Shown here piece by piece: positions 1 to 9,829 of a stretch of DNA of 64,000 bases. A program made the translations under genes and the position numbers. Origin of the DNA: Phytoseiulus persimilis (taxonomy: Eukaryota > Arthropoda > Arachnida > Mesostigmata > Phytoseiidae); NCBI GenBank assembly GCA_037576195.1, contig CM075102.1:37692745-37756744 (forward strand), read 5' to 3'. Numbering within the stretch: position 1 is the stretch's first letter; every line of letters begins with the position of its first letter. The notes under the pieces were generated by a model. The model was not told the DNA's origin. It ran no database searches and was given only the letters and a program-made list of their open reading frames with translations.

Positions 1-1060
1 CTGAATACTCCCCGAGCAACAAATGAATATCAACCAGTTCATCAGGAACGAAATTCCGAGACTGATCACGAACTGGAGAGCACAATACTGATAGCCGACA
101 CTCAGCGGGTCCGATGACCCGACGAACAGAATCATTTTGCTGGAACCCGGGAGCAGCAATGATTAAACTCTACTGGCAATCAAACCCCTCGAACCAAACC
201 TCTAGGGTTTCTCTATCCCTTACGTTGGCCTTGAAACGCAACATGCGTCCGGCTCGAAACAGAAGTTACGGTAATCACCTCAATATGTACACCGGGAGCA
301 GCCGGACAGCATCAAACGCCAATTCGAGGACAGAGCTACAAAATATGAAGTCCCAGAATGCACGCGAGACCGCTCTGAACATGGAGCGGGGGGGTGCTTG
401 TGACGAATCTGCAGACGATGAAGTCTCCTGACTCCGATCGGTCACCGTTTTCCCATCGCTGAAATGTTTCTCTCTGAAGTGCTTGAAGGAACGTTTCATT
501 GCTCCATGCCATCTGATCCATAGAAATACAGTACTTCACAACGGAAACGATGGCAGCGCCATACATTCTTGTCGGCTTTTGTTATTATTGATCTTGTATC
601 ACTGCTCGAAAAGCGAAGATGATGAGTGCTCTAGTCATTACCCTGTTCTCTTGTCTCGATTCCAGCAAGCATCGAAAGCTTCCCAGCAATACTTGGTGGA
701 GTATTTCCTCTGCAGGGCAACCAATTCTGTTGGTTGGATAACTCTGCGAAACCCGTTCCATATTATGCTGAAATGAGTCGTGGTTTTAAGAACGCCTCCG
801 AGCTTCTTCCATTCTGATCTGTGGATTTGGTGAATTCAGTTATTCGCCGCACCTCGGACAATCCTCTTACCGGGTGTAATTCCCAAGGGTGGCAGCGCTC
901 CATAAATTTGGCCACCCATCAGAAAGAGGAGTCTGTATTTCGGTGGGAAAGCTGTATTTCTTAACTGGCTCTGCTTGCTTCCCTTCCGGGATCGGACCGA
1001 GAGAGCTGAGACTCTCCTTGTTCATCATAGTTCCCTCTCCCGATGTCGGAATTCCTAGAA
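1..1060 (-). CDS. Gustatory-receptor-like gene C, 3' half, partial
   Basis: Seven-transmembrane chemosensory receptor fragment; the gene leaves the window at position 1. Four minus-strand exons join with consistent phases: 1060-871, 767-642, 458-279 (or from 473) and 139-1. Exon 871 ends at CG|GTAAGAG, and exon 767 follows a TTTCAG acceptor. The second exon encodes a loop containing ELVALQRKYSTKYC, which lines up with MRQKHSQCLSLLREIE in gene A. The third encodes a hydrophobic segment with AFWDFIFCSSVLELAFDA (TM5). The fourth encodes SDPLSVGYQYCALQFVIS (TM6), matching EDPLWTLGYSFVLSVDIV in gene A. An intron separates TM5 from TM6, which genes A and B lack. A segment at 1340-1197 with LNCSVLALTSLFPFWELW may be TM4, but I could not join it. 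TM1-3 were not found and TM7 lies outside. Known: arthropod gustatory receptors have this loop and topology. Inferred: that this gene belongs to that family. Confidence 0.55.
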
Positions 1061-1340
1061 CTGGATTTTAATTCCTGAATATTGATGTGTACCGGAGCAC
1101 CGGAACCGCCGACATATCATCTTTCTCGGAATTGTTCTTCTCCGTTGGTGCTCTTCCGACTCATTCGTAGTATTAGGAACTGTCAAGGTTTCTTTCTTTC
1201 CTTTGCGAGAAACCATGTGAAATATTCCTCTGCAAACTAGTCCACAGCTCCCAGAAGGGAAACAGAGATGTCAGCGCTAGAACGCTGCAATTCAGGAACG
1301 TGTCGAGCCCGCCTGCCATCTCGAAGGAACTCACGCCGGT

Positions 1341-3920
1341 GTAGACCTTTCACCGAGTGTAATAAATGTCTCAGTTGAAAGAGAAATCACCCTAATCTAC
1401 GAAAGTATCACTCTTCGGCTACTTTTCGCAACAAGGCTCTTTCTCGTGCCGCCGGAACCATTCGTCGTCAGCTCTTGTGATAACGTTCGAGAAGCTCAAA
1501 ATCTCACGAAAAGACTGAGATAACACGCCTTGTTTTAGACTCTCTTCCATCCTCCTATCCAGTATGGAGGTGAAAAAACTGGGACGCTGGATTTCCGAGC
1601 GGAATATCGGTCGGCGTGAAACGCGTGGTCGTCTCTGAGAGAGGAAACTCTCTCTGGATTTCCTCTGAGTCAACCGGATCTCGAATACCGCTGGACAACC
1701 AAAGAACTCCTTTGTGGCGACCAGACACTGGCCATCCTAAAAACGTGGCTGGCAACGAGAGTCTATCGTATAAAACACGTGCGCAGATGCAGCAACGCTT
1801 CCGCGGCACTAAATAGGTACACTCGACTCTTTTCTAACGGCGCTAGATGAGCCGAGGCGATCATACGGCTCGAAATTTGCTTCGCAACGATCCTCAAGGG
1901 ATTCTCCCGTACTTCAGTCGACAGGAGGCGAACGATGATTCGGCATCTGTGATATTCGATGAAATACAATCATCGTCGATTCTTGCACGTGTCTTTTGTG
2001 ATCTGCTACACCATGACGGGATATCGCAGTTCCAGGACGGCCGCATTCAGGGAAAGCAGAACGTCGATCCACGGTAGTTCCGCAACGTGACAGTCCATAT
2101 TTACCAAGTTTGAAGAAAATTTGAACTGCTTGAAGGTTCAAGGAGAGTATTTCTAGCGCACTGAAACTTAATTATTCAATGCCTTATCTGATAATGAGCT
2201 TATCAGGCCGACTTTGGGATTCACCGGCATGAGATCCAGAACTCCTCTCTGATTCTCGTTCACCTGGCTCACACACGAGCAGGGGGAGAGCCAGTGGCAG
2301 ACTGCTTCGACCAGTCCCTCGCCAAATAACTGGCGTTTCCGAGCTTTCAATGCTCCTGGAAAATCAGATATTCAGGTGTCGCGGGCCGAACACGAAGGTT
2401 CGACAGCTACCGATCGCCCTTGAGCTGGGCGTTCAACAACAGCGAATCCCGCGGGATAACAAATCACTTTTCTCCCATTTCCAGCTCTTTGTCATGCGGT
2501 GGCTGAACTTTCACTTCCAAACCTCCGTTCTCGAGTGTTCAGGAGAAGGAGCTTGTGCTTTGTAATCGAACGCTCCTGCAACTCGCCAGAGTACGTTCCT
2601 GCACGCTTGTCATAGTTGCTTAATGTTTGTTTCGGAATTTTATCATAGCAACGTGCCCAATCGGAACGACTCACAGTCAGCAAGGTTATTCGAGCAGAGT
2701 CTGCTGTAAAATTATTCCGCGAACAGAGTCTTCTCTTAGATTGTCCCTACTAATTGACCTCCCTAAAAACGACAGACTGGGCTTAGCTGAAGTCCTCATG
2801 TTACAATCCTAATGCTTAGGGAGAAGGAACATTCGCTCTGACATGGACAAACATTGTGCTCGTTGAGAACTGACCTCTCGCTTCAGCGGGCGCCAACCGG
2901 CTACCTTGTTGGCTAGTTACTCTAGAGCAGGCGGGCTCTTGAGTCTGCTCTCGTGTTGCGGGTCCGGTTTCTGGAAACAACTCCTGAGAAACGAGTGGCG
3001 GCTGAGAGGCCGCGTATTGGATGAGATCGATCACAGCGCAGATCGAGCACCTCAGACGCAGGCTGTAGGATTCCGTGACAGATTCGAACCGAGTGCACTC
3101 TGTCAGTCAGTAGAGACAGCGGCCAGGCTAGCGAGCAGGAACACCCCCGTGGTACTTACCCTCGCTCGACACATGCTCTACCCTCTCCTTGGGCGAGACT
3201 ACATACTCTGTGAAAACAAGTCCCGATTCAGATATCTACTTGGGGATGTTCCCTTTCATCGTGATGAGCTCAGATTACGAACTTCCTCCGGGAATTCTCA
3301 CGGGAGCTTTCCTAGTCAGCTCTCTTTTATCCAAGAGAAATAATTGACGCCCGTTCTACTCATCACAACGGTGCCAGGCGGAAGCATGGCGAGCTCGGCA
3401 AAAAGCATTCCAAGAACGACTTTCCCGAGTAGCACCAAGGAGACTCGAGAGGAAGAATTCATCCGCGGCCGAAGACTGCGCACGCTTTCGGCCACGCGTG
3501 TCCAGCGGATGACCTTTCAACAGGGCGGCTCAAACTGATTGACACCACAGTTGAGACTGGAGTCATTCGATCGAATCATGCCGAGACCATGAACAAGTAC
3601 GCGCTCATGTCTACAGTGCGCTTCATAATGATGAGCGCACCCCGGATTTCCTCAAAATAATCTAGAAAATACGAGTAAGAAGCTCCGACGGCGTCTGCAT
3701 CCCGATCTTCTCGAAAAATTGTGACACCCAACCCAAGTGAGGAGAGAACGGGATAATCTGGGGAATTTCATTGATGATTCGTAATATTTTTTTGCTCCAA
3801 AAAGATACGTCTTCACAAGAAAACCAGGAAATTCAGTGAATTGAAGCAGCTCATCTGCTGTCGAGGGATGTCAGTCAGTGAGGAATAGGATTGCCTTCTC
3901 CTTTAATCAGCAGGAAGATC
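1341..3920. other. No recognisable gene
   Basis: Short open frames occur on both strands, the longest being 2906-3343 on plus (145 codons). None shows a domain, a repeat or a splice context that I trust. The 5' exons of the minus-strand receptor-like gene C should lie here if that gene is intact; the frame at 1673-1419 (minus) is the best placed but has no clear membrane segment. Confidence 0.4.
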
Positions 3921-3927
3921 CGCTTTT

Positions 3928-4832
3928 TCATACTTTCGACTGGATTCTCCATGACAGAGGATTCGATTCTATCTTAAGCCGTCCGGAATACTGATTCAAG
4001 CCGCTGCTTCGAATCGCATTGACGACTTTCTGAGTGAAAGTCCCTTGCGAGTATGCCCCACAAATTTTCGATAGGGTTACAATCCGGTGAACGCGCTGGC
4101 CAGTCCAACGAACGTATCCGTTCTTTCTTGAACCATGCAATACTACTCTTACTGACGTGGGTCGAGGCATTATCTTGTTGGAAAATTAATTCACGATCGC
4201 TGTGGAGCCTCAAAAGAAGGCACCAGAGAGCCCGGAAGAACTTCTTGATGCTCCTCGCTGTTCATTTTTGTAGAAGGAAACCTAAGTTCTAATTTTCCGA
4301 GAGAACTGAACGCTCCCCAAACCATCTCCTTGAGAGAAACCGTTCCTCTTTCCGCAAGTCATGCCAGTATCCAGTTAGAGCATCGGGACCGATCGTCCAT
4401 ATTGAACGTTTTTTCATCACTGAATTATATCTGGAAACGCAAAACGTGTTGACAATCCTTCCCCCTTACAAACTTACATCCAAAAATTGACGATAGTTCC
4501 TACGATACTTGCCATGCGCCAGTCTGTTGTCATATTCAAGCACCCGAACTCCATCCTATGTGCTCTGTAATCGATGGTGAGTCGCGAAACTTTGTTCATA
4601 TTCGAGCGTACAATACGTCGTCTTGGTTGAGTATACGCAACACGGTGGATGGACTAACATGAAGTCCCAATAGATTTTTGATCTTGCGACAACCCATCGT
4701 AGAGTTGGAAGCACAGCTTACGGCACGACGCCAGGACTCTTTCACGGCCGGCAAGACTGAGTATCTCTCAAGATCTGTCGAATGACGAATCGTGATCACT
4801 TGAGCTACCTTGCGGTAGGGGGTCGCATCCAA
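3928..4832 (-). mobile_element. Decayed Tc1-type transposase
   Basis: Remnant of a Tc1/mariner-superfamily DNA transposon that moves by cut-and-paste. The 5' part (4832-4596) has the second helix-turn-helix of the DNA-binding domain, around GCRKIKNLLGLHVSPSTVLR. The catalytic core follows: FSDEKTFNMD (first Asp, near 4420), YWHDLRKEERFLSRR (near 4350), QQDNASTHVSK (second Asp, near 4165) and SPDCNPIENLWGILARDF (catalytic Glu, near 4070). All three DDE residues survive. The frame is broken: reading shifts just after FSDEKTFNMD, and an in-frame stop lies near 4290. It therefore cannot make an active protein as read. I could not find the terminal inverted repeats or a TA target duplication. A fragment of this size fits an old copy of a family whose intact proteins are about 340 residues. 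Confidence 0.87.
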
Positions 4833-4839
4833 TCACACC

Positions 4840-5750
4840 CTGACGCCAGGAAGCTCTTCTCTCAGGATCTATTCCTCTGTCGGCGGCCAGCGAGATGAGC
4901 TTTTGATTATCGAGGGGCGCAGACACTGTCAAGGAATTGGCCGCCGGATGATGTTAAACTCGTCTCTAGCCCTAGTACAGTAGCTCTACCTCAAGTCTCC
5001 CCCTGAACATCCCCTTAGAACATGCACGACCTCTTACACCGCGAACATCCTTGCTCAGACAGACATTGTCTTCTGGTGCAAGAACAAAATCGAGAAACGA
5101 TTTGGAGTGAGGGAATGCTCTCGCGGGGGCACATCGATCACCACGACGCAAGTCGGACGTTCACTCTGACTTCGGTTTAATCCTCCTTGTTGCTCTGCGA
5201 GTTCAGAAGATACGTCCCGGATGGAACCAATTCGAGGACCCACGGAACCTCTCTGATGAGGGAGGCTCGGATTACCATGGAGGGCGAAAAGAGAATAATG
5301 AAGCTTCGCTTGAACCACGCCATATGTCTCGATGATACCTTCTAGGGAGTGAGTTCCATACGAAATCGAAAGAAACAGTCTCCAGAAAGATTCTCTTCAA
5401 AACCCTTCACGGAAAACCCCCGCCAGAAGTTCGTTCAGTACTCTGAGACTTGCAAATGAGTGGCGATTGTGCAGTTTTTGCCGCAGCTTAGGGTCCTGAT
5501 CAAGCTCTAATACACACTCGGAATCGGATCAAGATTGAGGCATGACTGGAAGGTTTGTGGCGAGAAGCCAAATTCCGGCTCCTGCCGCGGGCATATTGGC
5601 TCGGATCAATGCTACCGCCTGTCGACTGAATGATATCGAGAGCGACCATCTGGGAAGCGAAATCATCACACCTCCAACATACCAGTACTTGGTAGTTGTA
5701 AAGCCTCCTTTATTTTGAAACTACAATATAACCCAGGCCACACCGATGCC
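4840..5750. other. No recognisable gene
   Basis: Apart from one 87-codon minus-strand frame (5318-5055) without features, nothing stands out. The part next to 4840 probably includes the upstream end of the Tc1 remnant. The part next to 5750 should hold the 3' untranslated region and polyadenylation signals of COX4. Confidence 0.4.
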
Positions 5751-5752
5751 AT

Positions 5753-6511
5753 TTACTTCCAGCAGTTCTTCTCGTAGTCCCACTTCGAAGAAATGCCCTC
5801 GACGGGATTAGCTCTGATGTCGATCATACGTTTCAGTTGAGCCTGCTTCGCTTCGTCGCTGAGAGACTTGGGAAGAGGTGGGAGGACGAAGGTCCTGAAG
5901 AACGCGTGAATCCAGAAGAGGACGCCGACTGCGATTCCCACACCACCGACAACGAACTTCCAATCACCACGAGGAGCCTCGAATTCGGCAAACGTTTGTC
6001 GGTAGGAGTGGCGGTACAGAGCTTTTTTCTCCTCAATGGAGAGGCTCTTCCAGTCTCCTTTCTCTTTTTGGAGGATCGCATCGATCTGGGGTCCGGACTC
6101 TTGCCAGCGTACAGCGGGGTACGGCATGTCGGGCCGGTCGACGTAGCCATAGGACCCATTCATACCTGTGAGCGAAAATAACCTGTCAGGCATCGTCGTG
6201 ATCCAGCTGGAGTCTACCCGGATGAAGAGCGGAATTCGATCGTTCTCGTGCAGCACTCGAACTCCTCGTAACGAGGATCGAAGAGACGGCTTCGAGAATC
6301 GATTTTCGTCAGAGAAGAGTGCCGTCGAAAGTGGAGATCTGTCTGAACACCCGCTCTATACGGGTGTTCGCGGAAATACATTGCACCGCCGGATAACGGG
6401 CTCCCTTGCACACTTACCCTGACCGACAACCTCCCGCTTTCCGATCTGCTCTCGTCCATAGTAAGTCCTCCTCGCGAGCAAAGAGAGTGTTCTCGGTTTC
6501 AGAAAAGTCAT
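5753..6511 (-). CDS. COX4: Cytochrome c oxidase subunit 4, mitochondrial
   Basis: Nuclear-encoded subunit of respiratory complex IV in the inner mitochondrial membrane; it supports assembly and regulation of cytochrome c oxidation. Two coding exons, 6511-6418 and 6165-5753, join at CAGG|GTAAG and CACAG|GT, giving 168 residues and a TAA stop. Residues 1-25 are rich in Arg and hydroxylated residues with no acidic residue before Glu21 (starts MTFLKPRTLSLLARR), as expected for a cleaved import signal. IGKREVVG (23-30) and YVDRPDMPYPAVRW (39-52) are family landmarks. WKSLSIEEKKALYR follows, then the single membrane helix around 102-121 and the conserved end WDYEKN. The start codon was chosen because it begins the presequence and sits just after an acceptor-like site (TTGCAG at about 6517), so a 5' non-coding exon is likely further upstream. 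The length matches arthropod COX4. Confidence 0.97.
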
Positions 6512-7060
6512 TCCTGCTGCAATCAGAAGAGTAAACGCGCTCGATTACGGAGGTGAACAACTCGCAAGCGGTGGGATAAGCAGCGATTCCAAAGCTGGGA
6601 TCGATGAGCGTAATGCTCCAAAGTATCAACGGCGACTCGCGAATGTCCGCCTGAGGTGACCTGCTCGAAAAAACGCAAGACCGATTCGGTCTCATGCAGG
6701 TTCCATACACCAAGCCTGCTTTGTGAACAATCCATCGCTCGAGAAACCTCAGCCACCACGGTGACTGACCGTCAAGCCCGATGGAGGAGGCTCCTGTCCC
6801 ACTCGCTCATCAGCTCGGATCATCTGCGCTCTGAATATTCGTAAGCGATAACTTTACCTGATCTTTCAACGCAACCAGTAATGTCCCAACACGACCTTTG
6901 CAGACCGAAGGTGTTTTGGTCCGAAACCTGCGACTGAAGGACGCCGCGACACACGTCTGCTTAAGGCGGGAAATTCGAAAAGTGGAGATTCAGTCATGAC
7001 TATTCCTTCCAAAGATCCGCAAAGGGCCCGCCGGGATGAGCGCCCCACCAGAAAGAATCG
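6512..7060. other. Upstream region of COX4
   Basis: It should contain the non-coding first exon and promoter of COX4, read on the minus strand. The TTCTGATTGCAG just above the start codon looks like an acceptor. No TATA-like element or first-exon donor could be chosen with confidence. Short open frames on both strands look like chance. Confidence 0.4.
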
Positions 7061-7061
7061 A

Positions 7062-7165
7062 TTTTTGAAAACTTAAAATGCTCATATCTCGAGAACCAGT
7101 GGAGCCACAGCGCCGATGAAAAAAACCGTTGTGAAGCTCTTTTCAAGGGCTACCAAGGGGTCCCG
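7062..7165. repeat. Dispersed repeat fragment shared with the foldback element
   Basis: The string CTCATATCTCGAGAACCAG, followed soon by CACAGCGCCGATG, resembles a block in the right arm of the foldback element near 14880-14820 (read on minus: CTCATATCTCGGCTCCCAG, then CACAGCGCCGATC). Spacing and order agree. This suggests two copies of one repeat family. No terminal repeats could be drawn for this copy. Confidence 0.5.
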
Positions 7166-7259
7166 GAAACCACTTTTCTAGTCGAGGAAAATGAAAAAGT
7201 TGGTTGGTTTACCCGGAAGGAGAAGGCTGACCACTTTCTCAGATATCGCTGAAAGTACT

Positions 7260-7542
7260 CCTATCCATCGTCTACTCGCAGGGCAAGTTTCATCCCGATC
7301 CGAGTTTGCGGGGCCGAGATATCGACAGTTGAAGATCGGCGATGAAGCGGTTTTCCCCTCTTTTTTTTGGTGGGGCCGATTCCTTCCATGCCATCCCGGC
7401 AGGCCTTTTTGAGATCCGCGGATACCTTGAAGTAGGATCCGCGGAGTTTCACGGTCGACTCAAACTGTTTCCAGCTCATTGCCACCAAATAGACTCGCAA
7501 CCTGCTGTCCTCGAGGCGTGGTTCAGTGCATCTTCTTTTCAT
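7260..7542 (-). other. Unassigned open frame, Lys/Arg-rich
   Basis: A 93-codon minus-strand frame with a basic composition (SADLKKACRDGMEGIG, then a KKKRGK cluster). It lies directly beside the dispersed-repeat fragment, so it may be part of a mobile element. No catalytic motif or splice site was recognised. It could also be a chance frame. Confidence 0.2.
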
Positions 7543-7862
7543 AACTTGATATGGGGGAGCAGTGAGAGAAGAAAAGCCAAGTACGTACTATATGAGCTCT
7601 TGCATTCATGTGGCATGTCGCCAAATGAACGCATTGTTTAATTTACTGTGAAAGAACACGCAAACAATGAACTATGTACATCACAAAGCGAGTTAGGGAA
7701 CTCTTGAGAGGGCTGTATCCTATCTTTACGAATTTCTCATCCACAAATTCTTGCTCGGATCATCGGTGGATTTTGATGGCTTCCTTTTCGCTGATTCAAA
7801 CGCTCTTCGGAGAATGAAAGTATCGTTCAAACTTTCTGGTTCGAGGCTCACCCGGTTTTCGC

Positions 7863-8362
7863 CGAGGGTCATTCGCAAGATGCTGAAGTCCCGTTCGGGC
7901 TGAACGGGGGTGGGCGGTTTGGACCACGGTATAACCACGGGCGATAACCACAACAAAAGACAGGTAATCCGTGTTTGCCCTACGACCATTCCCTCATGGA
8001 ATTTCACGATTAAATGTGCGCCGGATCCGCTGGAAGGCCTAGTAATGCGGCGCAGTTTCGGATTCAGAAACTACAGCGGGACCGCAAAACCAATGATTCA
8101 GTTGGAAGTGTCGATTAATCTTGAGGAGCGACATTCGAAGAGCCTGTTGTCGGAGATTGTCTGTATCGCGTCTCACAAGGTACCGGGGTTCCTCACCAGG
8201 GCTCATTGGAGTAAAAGCATACTCTCGACCTTCTCCTGTTCCTCGATCGAGAAACCTCAATCGAATGAGTCAGACAGAATCGATTCCGATAGAGACGTTG
8301 CTCATGAGCTTATTGTGTGCGTTCACCAATGCCTGCTCAGTCAGACGTCGTTGGTCGATCGA
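7863..8362 (-). pseudogene. Possible gustatory-receptor-like remnant
   Basis: A minus-strand frame ending near 8260-8100 holds DNLRQQALRMSLLKINRHF, which has the pattern of the intracellular loop seen in genes A (MRQKHSQCLSLLREIE) and C. Just upstream (8362-8290) the same frame encodes LTEQALVNAHNKLMSN before a TGA stop near 8250. Downstream, 7990-7863 encodes a hydrophobic stretch (ITCLLLWLSPVVIPW) and ends at a good donor, CGG|GTGAGCC. The stop between the two loop segments and the lack of a clean TM5/TM6 exon suggest a degraded copy, or an exon structure I did not solve. The identity is inferred from one motif only. Confidence 0.3.
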
Positions 8363-9639
8363 GATACAATATGTTCCACAATAGACGGTCCGTCGTTCTC
8401 ACGAATGAAAATGCAAACATAGGTTAGTGCTCGACGCACAGTCAATTCGGTCGGCACCTTGAGCGAGTTACCGACGGAACGAGACGCCGCTGTTCTCATT
8501 GTTCTTGGCTCAGCGAAGTGCGCACAGATTCCACGGCCGCGGGTCTCAACGAACAGAGGTGAGCAATCGCGCATCACTAGCAAATGATTGGTTGACGCAG
8601 TTCATTCGCACCCCACTGTTTCACTCCGGCCCATTTCTTCAGCATTCCATTTTTGAACGATCCAGGCCCTTCACTGACTATTGTTGGATACACTGACCGG
8701 GCAAAATCTTTCTCGAGGGAGTTCATAGATGGAGCCCGATGAAACCGACAAAACTGGGAGGTTCTACCTGCTGGCTCTCGGGATTGCCTCCAGGGGTTGC
8801 GCGGAGTCTGTTCTTTGTTTCAAGTGCACAAGTTCATCCTGTTTGGGATTCGTGATTCTGCGTGGGGACTAGCGGCCTCGCAGTCTCGCTGCCGCTGACC
8901 GCGAAACACTTTGGATGATTTTCCGGCTTCATTCAAGAGCGCACACGTCTGGGGGTGAGGGGAGGCAACCCCAGTAGAACCACCCACGGGTGACTGCATC
9001 CGTCTACAGCTGCCATCTCCATCAGACTGAGAGATCTTCGTACCACAACGAGATGATATCGGAAATCCGCCGCTGTCTCAAGGGCGGCGATGTACTCCGT
9101 GTATGCGGGGATCTCCGTTCCGGAGGAGTACCTCATGAACCTCATTCTGTCTCTGAAAGTGCCGCGAGCGGACAAACATCTCCTATGCATAAGATATCGA
9201 GATTTTGAAGTTCTGATCTCTTCTCATAGCGAACCTCTTGCACTCGCTATCATTTGTTACCTCGTCTCAATCGCCATCTGCTTCCCTGCCCCGGGCCAGA
9301 GAGACGCAGATCTGCTCATCTCGCTGAGGCCGCTTTGTCCCCTCCAGGGGTAATCATGAGGTGGTGTGAGTTTAATCGATACAGCTCCGGAAAGGAAGCC
9401 TCGAAAGCCGCATCGAGAAATTCAGCGACGGATTTGCGCGGTCAAGTTGATCCAATTACAAACACAGGAGACTTGGGTGTATGGATCGATTCCGCGACAT
9501 GTAAGTAATATCGCGGGAGCCGGTTCCAATCTTCTCCGGCTTCAGTTTGTTGGGTTGGGTTTGCCTCTCGCAGAAGGAAGCCCTGCGCGAGACTGACGCC
9601 CGCTCCGGAGTCAGCTTCAATTAAACAGAGCGCCCCATC
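8363..9639. other. Unassigned region
   Basis: Contains an 85-codon minus-strand frame (9190-8933) with PAYTEYIAALETAADFRYH that looks coding by composition, and a plus-strand hydrophobic run (LALAIICYLVSIAICFPAP, near 9230-9290) that looks like a membrane helix. I could not build either into a gene. Both could be exons of receptor-like copies. Confidence 0.25.
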
Positions 9640-9825
9640 TCATTGTGGCCTGTTCCATCGGATCTGAACCCCGCCAACCTCAATCAAGTTTTTTATGCTC
9701 ATAAGGATCTCAATCTCGGCTTGGTTCATATTCGCAAGGAACTCGACGCCGGAGTTTTCCTCGCTATGAGCTTCCTCTCGCATCCTCGAATTTATCCTCA
9801 GGTTAGTTGCGAGTGGAGAGAGCAA
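9640..9825 (-). other. Open frame with receptor-loop-like motif
   Basis: Encodes 61 residues including FLANMNQAEIEILMSIKNL, which resembles the gustatory-receptor loop in gene A (VLADMRQKHSQCLSLLREIE) at several hydrophobic positions and in the LA-x-M-x-Q start. It could be an exon of another receptor copy on the minus strand. No neighbouring TM5/TM6 exon was found, so the assignment is tentative. Confidence 0.25.
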
Positions 9826-9829
9826 ACAG

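Noticed and set aside
3055-3100. Short string resembling a tRNA T-loop (GATTCGAACCG)
   Set aside because: No acceptor stem, D-arm or anticodon arm could be drawn around it.
5833-6181. Overlapping frames on both strands across COX4
   Set aside because: Shadows of the COX4 exon.
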